A stretch of DNA of 64,000 nt, from the NCBI GenBank assembly GCA_964036045.1, contig OZ038399.1, positions 21,101,670 through 21,165,669 of the forward strand, written 5' to 3'. A program made the position numbers and the translations under genes. Of the stretch, positions 23,898 through 36,107 are shown one piece after another (the stretch's first letter is position 1; every line of letters begins with the position of its first letter). Origin of the DNA: Eutreptiella sp. 'Long Island Sound 2002'. Its lineage: Eukaryota > Euglenozoa > Euglenophyceae > Eutreptiales > Eutreptiaceae. A model generated the notes under the pieces. The model did no database searches. It was not told the origin of the DNA and saw only the letters and a program-made list of their open reading frames with translations.

Positions 23898-24695
23898 AAT
23901 AAGAAAAAGTGCTTTTCCATTGCTTTGAGGCATACTCTAGTTGTATTAGGGATGCACTGAGCATCCATGCATTTTAATCTTAGTATTGGTCCAACCAAAA
24001 GTGGTGATAACACATTTTGACCTATGGAACCAAACACCCAATCAGGATATGGAGTGGACCCCTTAATCCCCTTTCAATGTGAAGTAAAACATCTTTTCCT
24101 GAGTTGACTGAGCACTGACATACCTAAGGTAGAGCCTATGGATTTATCTATGTTTTTCCATGAATTCTTATCTGCCCTAGTGGTATACACACTAGGGGGC
24201 TGGGCACCTCTTTTTGAGAGGTCCTCGGTTCAATTCCTGGTCAGCCTAGCTAAGTAGGAAGATCCAATGTGACATGGCAGTGACCTCATCGCCACATACC
24301 ATGCCACCTCAGCACATATGGGACCCAAAACAAAGAGTTCACATCTCCTGAGATGGCACTATGGAGAGAGAGTGATCCTGAGGCAGTTTTCTAACTCTTT
24401 TCCCAAAACATTTCAGCTATCTTTGTGAATATGCATTCATTTGTGACCTGAGCTGTAGTTACTGTGAATATCCAATCATCTTTCACTGTTTACACTGCAG
24501 CCCTTCATGCTTTGATCCTGAATCCTCTTCTCTTTGCATACTATTGGCTTGGGCTATCCTGGAGTGACTTGGACTGACTGTATTTCATCAAAACCAAAGC
24601 TTTTCATCTCCAAAAACAAGCAGCAGGAAACCCTACACCAACAGCAAGCAGCAGGAGAGGCAAAACACAGTGCTGAAAACACTATAAACTTTTCT
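23898..24695 (+). repeat. 5' LTR of copy A
   Basis: 798 bp, starting AATAAG (AGTAAG in the other copies) and ending TTTTCT. The length equals that of the 3' LTR exactly. The termini are not the usual TG...CA. Confidence 0.92.
24167..24254 (+). other. tRNA-like segment in LTR (outer stem degraded)
   Basis: Anticodon-like and T-like hairpins are kept. The left side of the outer stem reads CTTATCTG instead of CTTAGCTA, so the cloverleaf closure is lost in this copy. Confidence 0.4.
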
Positions 24696-24707
24696 GGTAG
24701 CAAGAGG
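24695..24707 (+). other. Primer-binding-site candidate
   Basis: TGGTAGCAAGAGG directly follows the LTR. TGGTAGCA is complementary to an initiator-tRNA-Met 3' end of the type ending UGCUACCA, with one extra A afterwards. Copy B has TGGCAGCAGAG at the same place. Confidence 0.5.
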
Positions 24708-24793
24708 CAGCCTGTCTCTGTGCACCGGCAGCAACCCCGCGCCGTACAACCAGTGCTCCGAGCAGGCAAATATAAGCAGAAGGGCGGATTAAG

Positions 24794-27557
24794 ATGGACC
24801 CAGGAAGAGTGGACACCGACGTGAAGACAGCGCCAGCGCCTGAGGCACCGGCAAGGCCGGCGCCTGGCGCTGTACCTTCGGTGGAGCCCTTACATCGGCC
24901 AGTGGATACGGCGGAGGACTCCCTGGATGGCCTCCAGACGGCCTTCGGGGCCCTGTCGGTCGAGGAAGTGGTCTCTCAGCCTCAGCCTGTGAAGAGGAAG
25001 AGAGAGAACGAGAGCGAGAAGGATGCTGGAGGAGAAGCAGACGAAGGAGAGGAACAAGGGCAAGACCTGACGAGTATCCCTACCTTCGAAGGCGCACCAA
25101 GCGCTTCTGGCCTCCACGCATCACCCTCTCCCATAACCACGACACTCCCAGCCGCCGCAACATCCACTTCCACAACCAACCTGCCTATGGCAGAGGGCAC
25201 AGGCTTTACTGGCATGCCTCCCTACCCCGCCTATGGTATGGGCCCACCTACCACTGCGCTCCATGAGGCAACTACTGCCAGTGAGCCTGTGGCTTCCAGT
25301 GCTGCGCCGCGATGGTATGCAGCTGATTATCCCCATCCACTACATGCCACTGGAACCTATGTGGATGTTCCTGGGTATGCTCCTGGGTATGCACCTGGGT
25401 ATGCACCCTTGAGTGGGTTGAGGAGAGGACCCGAATCTCTGGGTGGCAGGAGTAGAGGATCGGGAAGATCCTCCAACAGGTCCCTGACGCGGTCGGAGAT
25501 CAACGAGGTGCTCCGAGGAGCCACTTCAAAAATCGTGGGCGACCTCACACAAGAAATCCGTGAGAAGCTGGAGCCCCTGATGATCCCGTCCCATGCGTCA
25601 CCTACGACGGTGGGAATGTCACCCCACCGAGTACAGGCTAACCACCTGGCGGCGGGGTTGACAAATACCCTGGGGAGCCTGAGGAGCCGACCGATGCCGA
25701 CCCCTGCAGCAGTACCGAGAAGTCCATTCGTCCCGAGAACGGCCCAGCCGCCCTACAGCCACGTGACGAACTCGACGAGGGCCGAGCTGGACCAGCTGGG
25801 GCTGACAGCCTTAAGGGCTATGGTGGACGTAGAGCCTTATGGCTCTAGTGATCTTGGCGGAGACCCCTCCGATGACGAGCCGCAGTCGATGGATTCTTCT
25901 TCGCCCTCAGATGACGAGGACCCCGAGGACCCCAAGGGTAAGAAGAAGAAGAAGAGGAAGAAGAAGACCCGACGCCCTGAAGGACGCCGAGCTCAGGAGG
26001 CGAAGGCTATTGCCACCTCCAAGATAGTGGTGAACCTGCCTGAGTTCACAGGCAAGGACCTCAGCGAGTTCGCTGAGAACTTTGGCCGGTTCCTACGACT
26101 GACCGGCCAAACCCACGCGAGTGGGCGAGTGAAGTGCGATCTACTCCTGCAGTGCTGCAAGACCAAGTACCTGGAGAAGCAGGTCAGGCAGATCGTCACT
26201 AACTCCGCCACCTTTGCGGATTTGTTGGTTGCCCTGGAGAGGCAGTACCCAACCTACGAGACCAACCTCTCCATCAGGGCCGAGATCCAGAACCTGCCCG
26301 TGCTGCCCAACAACCCCAAACCTGGCAGGGTCTCCCCTAGTGACCCCTTTTGCACACCATGGTGCCATGTCCTATGTTCAACCGGTGTTCAACTGACTTC
26401 ACCTGGGCCCTTGAACCACCCCTGAACAGCGGTTGAACACCCCCACCGCGCGTAGTGCACTTTTACCAAAAATTAAACTTTTGACGTATCACCATGCCAT
26501 TCCAAACCATCCATGACGATGTACCATGCTTTTAACAACATACTAATGCCCAATGCACTATTCCATGCCATACCCCTCACATTGCCACTCCCTTTCTATC
26601 ATGTCCGAGCTGTTGGCTGACCTGGATCACTGGGCTGGACGACTGACGCCCGGTTCCTACAGCAGCGACGACCTGCTGTTCTGGTTGTGCGCCAAGCTCC
26701 CCCGAGAGCTATGGGACGAGTGCCGTTTGACGGCTGAGCGCAAGGCTAGATCCCTCCGCTACGAGGATCTATGCGTGCTGCTCCTGGAGATGGCGCTGGA
26801 GAAGGAGAGCGACCAGCACCTGAACAACTACCGTCCTGGTGGTGGAGGTTCTGGAGGCAAAGGGTACCAAGGGTCCCGACCTGGGCAGGGGACTACCCCC
26901 AAACACGCCCACGCCCGTCTAATGGAGAACGTGAAGGAGCTATTCTGGTGTGATGCCAGAGACGAGCAGGGCCACCTGCAGCACGCCTCTGACTGCGAGC
27001 AGCGAGACTGCTTCGTCGTCCAGGGGAAGCAGCAGGAGAAGATCACCGGCGCCAAAGTGAAGCTGCCGGATCATTTCCGCTGCACCATCACGTGTGCATT
27101 CTGCGGTGAGCGGAAGCACTACGAGGATAAGTGCTACCATAAGCAACGCCTATCGGCGAAGCTTAAGGGGGAAGATCCTGGCAAAGGCTCAAACAAAGGT
27201 GGAGGCAAGGCCAAAGGCAACGACTCCGGCAAGGGCAAGTCGAAAGGACGTGGTCAAGGTGGTCAAGACAAGGGTCAAGGTGGACCAGGAGGAGGCGCTA
27301 ACCGCCAGCCCGACAACAAGAACAAGGACAAGAACGGAGGCAACCCCAACCCTAATCCAGGGGGGAACTCCGAGCCCTCTGGAGGGCAGACTGGTCCTAC
27401 CACACGCTCACAGACGCAGGCCCAGCAAGAACAAGGAGCCAAGCGTGAGCATGAAGGTGGTGACGACGGCAACGCTAAGAAGAGGAGCCGTTTCATGAGG
27501 ATGGCCCGCAAGTTGCGGAACAAGGGGTTCGAGGTGACCTGTCCAGCGGAGTTCTGA
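24794..27557 (+). pseudogene. gag: gag of copy A, split by a 268-bp insertion
   Basis: The ATG at 24794 begins the conserved MDPGRVD N-terminus. Following are a Pro/Ala-rich acidic region, an Arg/Ser-rich segment near 25450, a Lys/Arg stretch near 25945, and the capsid-like region from about 26020. At 26335 the reading frame is broken by inserted DNA and resumes in another frame at 26604. The capsid-like region then continues, with a zinc knuckle CAFCGERKHYEDKC near 27100, a Gly/Lys/Asn tail and the stop TGA at 27555. Without the insert the frame would be continuous from start to stop. The protein packages element RNA; the family is assigned from the capsid-knuckle layout and adjacent pol. 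Confidence 0.9.
26336..26603. mobile_element. 268-bp insertion in gag with TCC duplication
   Basis: Copies B and C read straight across this point. In A, 268 bp are inserted and TCC occurs on both sides (26333-26335 and 26604-26606). No clear terminal inverted repeats or coding capacity are seen. If 26330-26609 were removed as a GT...AG intron, gag would rejoin in frame with three codons lost; a TACTAAT-like box lies near 26540. Splicing is speculation. Confidence 0.7.
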
Positions 27558-27600
27558 CGGGGACGCTCTGGTGGTACCCAAGACCTGGTGTTTTGGGTAC
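27555..27600 (+). other. gag stop UGA CGG plus hairpin: candidate readthrough site
   Basis: TGA at 27555-27557 is followed by CGG, and the same frame stays open into protease with no other stop. A perfect 8-bp stem GTACCCAA/TTGGGTAC (27574-27581 with 27593-27600) lies 16 nt after the stop. UGA-CGG with a 3' stem-loop is an established leaky-stop context in several RNA viruses; use here is inferred. Confidence 0.65.
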
Positions 27601-30600
27601 GTATCCGACTAGGGGGACGTGAATACCTGGGGGTACTGGATACTGGCGCCACAATATCGATAGTGGCCAAGAAATTTTTACCTTGTGGGAGCCTGAAGAA
27701 CACCATGACCACCGCCGCTATACGCATGGGGGATGGACATGTGGTGCACAGCTGCGGGGACTGTGAAGTGGAGGTACCTATGGGCTCCAGGACTATCGCC
27801 CATCGGTTCTATGTGATGAACACTGATGCCTTCGACTTTGTACTGGGTACTGACTTCTTCGTGCAGCACTCCCAGATACAATCCCTGACGCTGCAAGCAC
27901 CCTACCTCCTCTACGTGGACCACGGCAGCGGCAGAGAGTCTGTGCCACTGGAGCAGTCGGAACATACCTCGAGTTACCTGAGGCTATCGAAGGAGGAGCC
28001 CTCTAACATGATGGCGGCCTCCAAAACTGAGGACTATCAACTATTGGGGGAAGTCCTAGACCAAGGTCTGAGTGAGTTGGGTTACTCTCGAGAAGACCTG
28101 AGTGTGGAGTTGTTAGCCAGCGACAAGCAACATGTACTGGACCTATACTGCAGCAAGGGGAAGAACTGCAGCTACAAATTTTACTGGCCCTCTTTCGGGA
28201 TGGCCTACGGGAACCCCAGATTCAGTGAACTGGGGAAAGTGCTGACCAAGGTGGCCTTGGAACGTTCCCGTATGGTCCTGTGTTCCCCCGATTGGGGAGC
28301 CCATGGGGGCAACGAGTACTGGCGAAACCTCCTGGACAGGCTGACTATCAGCTCTGTTCGTTTGCCTGATGAGGCCATCTACGTGCCTCTGGGACGCAAG
28401 ACGCCTATTGGCAAACCCGGATGGGGGAGTATGCTCAGCGTGGTGGACGGAGGTCTTACCACCATTCCCTGGGAAGATCTGGACCCGACTCTGGTCCAGG
28501 CTATACAACGAGAAAGCGATGGACTCGCCTTGGGTGACTTGAAGGATCGCCTACGACCTCAAGATGCTGTTGAAACTACACCCGGAGGAGATGAGTACGT
28601 CGTGACTGACACCAACGCCCCCAACTCTCTCTGTCATGTACCTGTTCCTGATGGAGTCTCTGAGTGTGGACTATCTGAGCTACCTAGCTCTATCCACTCA
28701 GACGACGAAACTGAGCACGACGCCTTCTTTGTGCAGACTGCGGTGGAGGAAGTGGAGAACGCCGAGTACGTCGCCCCACTAAAACCCCTACTCTCCATGA
28801 GGGTGGAAGACCCCGTGGATGACGAGCTGGACTCCCGATCCAGGCTGAGGGAGTATGTGGATTCCAAGAGGAAGTTGGTGGCGAAAAAGCTATGCTACGC
28901 GAAGCCTACCCGCAGCTCGTGGCCACTGAGGCAAGGACGTATGGGAGACCTATCCCAATTGAAGGAGGACCTTGAACAGAAGATCACCACCTGGCAAAGG
29001 GAGGTAGATCTCAAGCTCATGAAGAGCGTATGGGGTGCCCATGTGAGGACCCCAGAGGAGGACGACCTCTCGGAGGAATGTGTATGTGAACCCCCTCGAG
29101 CGTGCCTATGTTGCCATCGTCCATCGGAGATGGTTGAGCAGGACCTTCTGTATGCCTACCAAGGGCTGAAGGACACTACCACGGGCGAAGAGTCGGTGGA
29201 GGACCACCTCCCGACGTCTATTCAGGGGGCAAGCAACTTACACTCCGATGAGGACATGGAGGACAGGATCAAGGTATTGGACCCGCGGGTACAGAAGCTG
29301 ATAAGGACCTATCTGGAGGTGTTCGGAGAACTACCCCCTCCAGCGTCGTGTGACAAGCTGGTACAGATGGACGTCAAGCTGAAACCCGAGTTCGTGGGTC
29401 ACAAGATACGGAGGAGACCCTATCCAGCTCCTAAAGAGCAGGCCAACGAGATTGAGCGACAGATACAGGAGTGTATCGACGCTGGCCTAGTCCTGGAGTA
29501 CAAGGACGGGGACTACCCCCTACACTGCAGCCCCTGTTTCCTGGTGGCTAAACCTGGGTCTACAGCCAAACGGCTGGTAGTGGACTATGGAGAGCTGAAC
29601 AAGAAGACGCTGAACCACTCAGGGTCCATTCCCAATATGGAGTCTACCCTGGAGAAGATAGCCTCCTGTCGCTACAAGACCAAGATGGACAAGCGAAGTG
29701 GATTCTGGCAAGTGGACCTGACGCCCAACGCGCAGGAGCTACTGGCCTTCACCACCCCTCAGGGGAGGGTATTCAAGTGGAAGGTCATGCCATTCGGCGT
29801 GGCTAACGCACCTGCTCTGTTCCAAGAGCTGATGAACAAGATCTTGTCCATCCTACGAAGGAGACCTAAGGTGCAGGAGCTCATATCCCGTGGGGCACAG
29901 ATGGAGGCTCACATCGATGATGTATGCCTCGGGACCAATACCCAGGAGGATCACCTAATCCTCTTGGGTGAGTTCTTTGCGGTCTGCCAGGAGAACCACA
30001 CACTACTCAAGCTGGAGAAGTGTGAGTTCATGCAGGAGACCATGCAGTACTTGGGGTTTGACGTTGGCTATGGGTGGCGGACCCCAGCGGCCTCTAAGGC
30101 CAAACCCCTGATGGATGCCAAGGTACGACACGAAGACCCCAAGAAAGGACTTCATGATGTACGCAGTTTCATTGGGGCGTGCAACTTCTATCGCCGCCAC
30201 ATCAAGAACTTCACCTATACCAGCGCCGTTCTGACGGACTTGATCAAGAAGAGTACTACTTGGCGCTGTGGCCCACAAGAGCAACAAGCGTTTGACGAGC
30301 TCAAAGACAAGGTAGCCAACGCCAAGTGCTTGGGCGTGCCTAGGGCACAAGGGGAGATTATCCTGGTGACCGACGCCAGCAATGTGGGCGGTGGTGGAAC
30401 GTTGTTCCAATGGCAAGCACTAGAGAAGGAGGAGTTCGACTCGGCCATTTCCCAATGGGGGACGGAAGGTCTCAACCGAGATGGAACCCTCAAGCACAGC
30501 CACCCTGACGACAAGTGGGTCCTAGTACCTCTGGGCCACTGGAACTGGAAGTGGAACCAGGCCAGGGGGAACTACTCCACCTATGAGCAGGAATTGCTCG

Positions 30601-32466
30601 CGGGTATGCTGGTGCTATCCTCACAAGCACGACTGTTGGGGTGTAACCCTGTGGTCTGGCTATGCGACCAAGAACCGGTCCGCAGTTTCCAGAAGGGTCC
30701 CCCACCTGAGAAGGCCAACCTACGACACTGGTGGACCTACCTCAGTCAACTACGGCTGACGGTACACCATATCCAGGGAGTGGAGAACGAGTGTGCCGAC
30801 TACATCAGCGGCAACAACTTCGACGCCCTGATTGGTGCCCGGTCTGAAGCGCTGGCTAAGGAGGCGTTCAGCCGTATGGACGTACACCTGGACCTGAACA
30901 TGACCATGGTACGCCCCCTGGATGGACTCCAACAATCGGAGTACCTACAGGAGTTTGGGGATATCTACCGGCGCCTGGGGAAACGCCTGGAACCCCTCCT
31001 GGTCAACCAAGACCAGTGGAAGCGGGACAAGAGCTACCTCTGGCAAGAGTCCCAGCGCTGCTGAAGTGGACCCATGAGTCCAGTGGTCATGTGGGTGCTG
31101 ACCGTACCCTGAGGCTGTTCAAGCAGTGGTTCCACACTACGTGGACTGACGACCAACTGCGGAAGACACTCCAGCCTATCGTGGACAAGTGCCCGTGCAG
31201 GTCCTGTAAACCAGGGGATATCAGGGACAGAGGTCTCTACTCGACCCTGCCCATCCCACACTGTGCCAACAGTGTTCTATACGTTGACTACACGGAGATG
31301 CCGAAGTTCGGGGGCTATGACTTCGCCCTCGTGGTAACCTGTGGGTTGACCAGGTTTACCAGGGTGTTCCCATGTACCAAGCACATTACCGGAGAGGAGA
31401 CTATCAAGATACTCCTGGAGGAGTGGTTTTGTGTCTATGGGGCGCCTAAGGAGATCAACTCCGATGAGGACGTACGAGTACGCTCAGATACTGGCTGGTA
31501 CAAGAGGGTCCTGAGATCCCTCAATGTCCAGGTGTCTACGGGGATTCCCTACTCTCACACGAGCAACCCCCTATGTGAGCGACAGATTCGTGTCCTGAAG
31601 GAGAACGTCAGGATATGGTGCAAAACTGAACGCACCAGAGACTGGGTGAGACTACTCCCCGTCATATCCTTGATGATGAACTCCGGAGAGAGTTCAGCTA
31701 CTGGCTACTCGTCACATGAGCTATCCATGGGGCGCCCGGCGTGGTTCCTACATGCCCCCTATCCAGAAGACACCCATTCTTCTGTGGGTGAATGGGTCCA
31801 AGAGCAACAAGCGAAGGTGGACAAGGCCAAGGCTATGCTCCAGAGAGTGAGGGAGCGTCAGTGGAACAAGAAGAACAAGCACCGTGTACCGGCCACCTAC
31901 CAAGAGGGGGTGTACTGTACTGGGTGCTGGTGCACCACAGTCGACTACCCGCCTGGCCACGCTCTACCAGCGATGACCCATACTTCGGGCCGTACAAGAT
32001 CCTATCTGTGGATGGACACCGTATCACCGTGCGGTGTTCTCCCCGTCTAGGGGGGACCCTGGTGTGCGCTGCTCAACACCTGAAGCGCTACCATGATCCT
32101 GAAGACCTCTGTGGGGAAGAGTGGGAGCTGAACGACGAGGAAATCGCCGCTCTGGACCTACAAGGGGCTGCCAGCCCTATGGAATTTGAAGGTGAACTCC
32201 CCGACATGAACGCCGAGGAGATGGCTAAGGAGGGCTTCTACCTGGTGAAGTCTGTCCTACGCCACCGCTATCGCCAGGGTTGGCGCTTCCTCACCCTCTG
32301 GGAAGGGTTTGGAGTCGGAGAGGCCACCTGGGAGCCCTTCTCTGCATTTGTTCTACCTGAGGGACGCCTAAACTCAGTTCTGGTTGACTACTTGTCCCAG
32401 AACAACCTTGGTGAGTTGCTGAGGCTCGCTGAGACGCTTGCCTCCAAGACTAAAGCTAGGGACTGA
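27558..32466 (+). pseudogene. pol: pol of copy A: protease-RT-RNase H-integrase-chromodomain
   Basis: There is no need for an ATG start if gag readthrough is used; the first ATG is at 27588. The aspartic protease shows DTGA near 27639 and VLGTDFF near 27840. A long linker is followed by RT (VDYGELNKKTL near 29580, MPFGVANAP near 29788, HIDD near 29910), and RNase H (TDAS near 30366, YEQEL near 30585, CDQEP near 30664). Integrase has HESSGH (near 31073), paired Cys (near 31195) and DDE residues in the VDYTE, NSDED and CERQ segments. The chromodomain is near 32230-32350. A 28-bp deletion near 31044, between RNase H and integrase, and an 8-bp insertion near 31910 each shift the frame, so the full polyprotein cannot be made. 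Confidence 0.92.
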
Positions 32467-34716
32467 ACCTTACCCTTACCTGCCAAAGCGTATGTGTGAG
32501 TGTGCTAGTCCTAAGGTCCTGAGAGCAAGCCGCAGAAGTGGTGTCCTAATTATACCCAAGTCTGCGCCCGTGCTGAACCTGGAGGGTTGGCTTATTGATG
32601 CCACGGGGTACGCCCCGCGTCTCCCCTCCCCTATGCACCCAATTTCTGTGCTGGCGCAAAACCTTGGGGGAATACCCAGCGTACTAATCCAGGTATTGTT
32701 TTCCCTACCTATCTGTCTACTACAGGGAGGGGTGGCCAAAAGCTATGAAGGCATGAAAACGCCATTTTGCTATGTGGCCAAAACACTGACCTAACCACTG
32801 TCACAGCCCACCAACCCTGCTAAAATTGCAGGAAACGGGTGGGACAGTGACACACCCCCTACAGGTCCTACACACCCTACAGTGGCACCATCCTGGTGGG
32901 CGAGCACTGGGCAACTGGCTCTAGCCCCCACTCAGGACTACCACTCCTACACGCACCCTCTACTGGGCGTTGCGAAGGTGAAGGTCTCATGGGTCCTAGC
33001 GACCCTCCTGTGAAATGACAAGAGAACACAGCGCTGCTAAGCAACTGTGGCCTAACAGGGGACGCCACAACGCGTTTCCCCTGCTAGGGCTTGGAGGGAA
33101 GGAGTGCTCTCGCGTGCAAGGCGCAGATGTCGATGAAGTCGGACTCCCTGCTCTGCCACAGGCGGAGCGGAGTTACTTGTTTGTGTGATCTCCGCCCTTG
33201 TTTAGCAGGGCATAAAGAAAGGCTGCTGCACCAATCACCCTACCTGCCCACCTGTAAAACAAAGGCAAATGGAAGGGCGTTTGCGACGGAGGAACCAAGC
33301 CACACTCCAGGTATTATACCCTTCTCAGTGTGACCTATAATACACTGTTCGCAAACACGCTGCAGGAGCAGCTACCCTTGTCAAGCAAGCAAGCTTTAAG
33401 GGACTCCTCAGGTTCTCTTAAAGAACGTACCGAGGAGCCCCTGGGTAGCCTAAACAAGGTTTACCGTGCGCACTTCGCGTGGCCTACCCTTTAATGCCCT
33501 GTGTGCATGCACGAGTATGCACGTGAAACGTGGCCAAACCTGCCCATCTGCGCGTCAATCACGACTCAACCAGCGGGTGGCCCCGCCTGGGCTTACTCAC
33601 CTTACCTACCGCTGGGAGAGAGAGCAAGTGGGGGGCGCACGCGAAGAACGTTGCAATGCACTTGTGTGTATGTCTAATCACCCTGATCTGACCGCTAATC
33701 ATCTGCAATCTTTCTAATCAATCCCTCTATCGCGTTCTATCTTTGTTAGCGCTGCTACAAGGCTCGTTCACAGAGACACGAGACGAGCAATGTGTATGCG
33801 GCATACGAAAAGAGCATACCTGTAGTTTATACCTGATTCATTGAAGTCTCTTCAATTGATTTTCGAATTCTTGAATTTTTGAAGCTTCTATTAGTGTGGG
33901 TGGAATCTGTATGTTTATTTATTAATGTGTGTCTCGTCATTTTCAAGACTACGTGAGACATAAGTTTATAATTCCATTATTTCTCCATTTTCCGGCGCTT
34001 CGCTAGGAGCCGCTCCTGCGCGCCGCCATTTTATGCGTATGAATTTCTGGATTCAAAAAATCCAGAGATGACTATAATTTCTATAAAAATGTGCTACTGA
34101 TGCACAATTGGATTCTGCTCAGGTGTGTCGTTTCAGAAAAATTCTAGGCCGTCATTTGACGGATTTTGGTGTCGTCGCTTCGTTTTTGCGTGGATTCGTC
34201 CATAAATCTCCCATTCCTGCCTCTGCAGATACCCACGCGCAGCCTCGCTGAGTAGGCCGTGTTCGGGCCGAAACGCAGGTGCCTGGAGAGACTGAGCAGA
34301 ACCAAGACCCCACCAAGGGGCAAATTTAATTCTTTTGAGACTCCCTTCGCCCTAAGACAGGTCACAGGTCGCCAGCAGGTTTACGAGAACCCATGGGAGT
34401 GTGTATATTGTGTCTTGCGTTTGGGTTGTGTCGACGCTGCGTCTTTGAGGGAGGGATGCATATGCACATGTTTGGCATGCTCCCATACTAACCCAACCAA
34501 GCCACAGGAGCCCCGGCAGCGCCATGAGCGCTGAGTCTTCTGTAGGATATGTTACATACAAAGCAGCAAAAGAGCGCCAGCCATGGTGAGCGCCCATTTT
34601 TCAGTGTGAGGGAACTTGTAGGTATTTTAAAGTAGATGTGGAAACCAAGGAAAGGCCAAGAAAAATTCCCTTTTTCCTAAAATGCGACAGTGGTGGCCAC
34701 CACAGCACAAGGGGGG
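32467..34716 (+). other. Long 3' region of copy A
   Basis: The first ~320 bp match copy B; 32790-34716 has no counterpart in B. No gene recognised, only short frames. It is internal to A because a polypurine tract and a perfect-length LTR follow. It could be an ordinary 3' untranslated region lost from B, or sequence acquired by A. Confidence 0.6.
34709..34716 (+). other. Polypurine tract
   Basis: AAGGGGGG lies directly against the 3' LTR start AGTAAG, the expected place for the plus-strand primer of reverse transcription. The tract is absent at the B/LTR junction. Confidence 0.7.
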
Positions 34717-35514
34717 AGTAAGAAAAAGTGCTTTTCCAATGCTTTGAGGCATACTCTAGTTGTATTAGAGATGCACTGAGCATCCATGCATTTTAATCTT
34801 AGTATTGGTCCAACCAAAAGTGGTGATAACACATTTTGACCTATGGAACCAAACACCCAATCAGGATATGGAGTGGACCCCTTAATCCCCTTTCAATGTG
34901 AAGTAAAACATCTTTTCCTGAGTTGACTGAGCACTGACATACCTAAGGTAGAGCCTATGGATTTATCTATGTTTTTCCATGAATTCTTATCTGCCCTAGT
35001 GGTATACACCCTAGGGGGCTGGGCACCTCTTTTTGAGAGGTCCTGGGTTCAATTCCTGGTCAGCCTAGCTAAGTAGGAAGATCCCATGTGACATGGCAGT
35101 GACCTCATCGCCACATACCATGCCACCTCAGCACATATGGGACCCAAAACAAGGAGTGCACATCTCCTGAGATGGCACTATGGAGAGAGAGTGATCCTGA
35201 GGCAGTTTTCTAACTCTTTTCCCAAAACATTTCAGCTATCTTTGTGAATATGCATTCATTTGTGACCTGAGCTGTAGTTACTGTGAATATCCAATCATCT
35301 TTCACTGTTTACACTGCAGCCCTTCATGCTTTGATCCTGAATCCTCTTCTCTTTGCATACTATTGGCTTGGGCTATCCTGGAGTGACTTGGAGTGACTGT
35401 ATTTCATCAAAACCAAAGCTTTTCATCTCCAAAAACAAGCAGCAGGAAACCCTACACCAACAGCAAGCAGCAGGAGAGGCAAAACACAGTGCTGAAAACA
35501 CTATAAACTTTTCT
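34717..35514 (+). repeat. 3' LTR of copy A
   Basis: 798 bp, same length as the 5' LTR, starting AGTAAG and ending TTTTCT, followed by the CGTCC duplication (35515-35519). Confidence 0.92.
34986..35073 (+). other. tRNA-like segment in 3' LTR
   Basis: Same sequence as in the 5' LTR apart from a restored CTGGG T-like stem. The outer stem is degraded on the left (CTTATCTG). Confidence 0.4.
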
Positions 35515-36107
35515 CGTCCCTACCTCTGGCGGGTCCGGACGAGAGGTCAATTTTTGGGATTTTCGAGTTGATTTCAGTTTGGGCTGAAACAGCCCATTTT
35601 CAGCTACCAACTCCTGGGTGAGAATGGCGGGGCCATATCTCTGGCTCAGAGTGGAGTTGGGACCTCCCGCTAAGGGAGCATAGGGTGCCACCGTCGGTTG
35701 GCCTTGGAGTTCCTTGGTTCCGAGGAACTCGCCTGTGGCTAGACGGGACACCTCTCCCATTGGCAGGGTTTCAGGGTCCGGACTGAGCAGGGCATGGGTA
35801 GTGTTTGAGCGCCCGCCCCCACCAGCCACTGAGAGGGTCGGACCTGGGATTGGGATACAAGTTAGGATAGAGTGTGTATTGTCCTGTGATGCCCTTACCC
35901 CAGTCCAGTCTTAACCCCATGTGTACATATCCTGATGTGTTGCTGTACATACTTTCGTTCCTTGTTGCAGAGTGGCAAGGATCCTGAAACGCTTTGTCAC
36001 ATGACACGAGCGTATTGATGCCCTTGTGAGCGTAGTGCTTTGCCTGCCTGCTCACCTGTGCGTGTCACCGCAGCGTCCCGTGGCCGGCCCCCCACGGGAA
36101 CGCGTCA
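35515..36107 (-). repeat. Left inverted arm, inner part
   Basis: This is the reverse complement of 42227-42820. It resumes the arm after element A and ends at 36107 with GGGAACGCGTCA, the exact complement of the right arm's inner end TGACGCGTTCCC. Confidence 0.85.

Larger units (their letters stand above)
23898..35514 (+). mobile_element. Full-length Ty3/gypsy chromovirus copy A with target duplication
   Basis: An 11,617-bp element with two 798-bp LTRs that differ at roughly eight or nine positions by eye (about 99% identity), so insertion is recent. The flanks CTCGTCC and CGTCC form a 5- to 7-bp duplication whose exact length is ambiguous because the LTR ends in CT. The uninterrupted target is seen in the other inverted arm at 42816-42820. 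Order: LTR, primer site, gag, pol (protease, RT, RNase H, integrase, chromodomain), a long 3' region, polypurine tract, LTR. Gag carries a 268-bp insertion and pol two frameshifts, so it is probably not autonomous. Confidence 0.95.
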
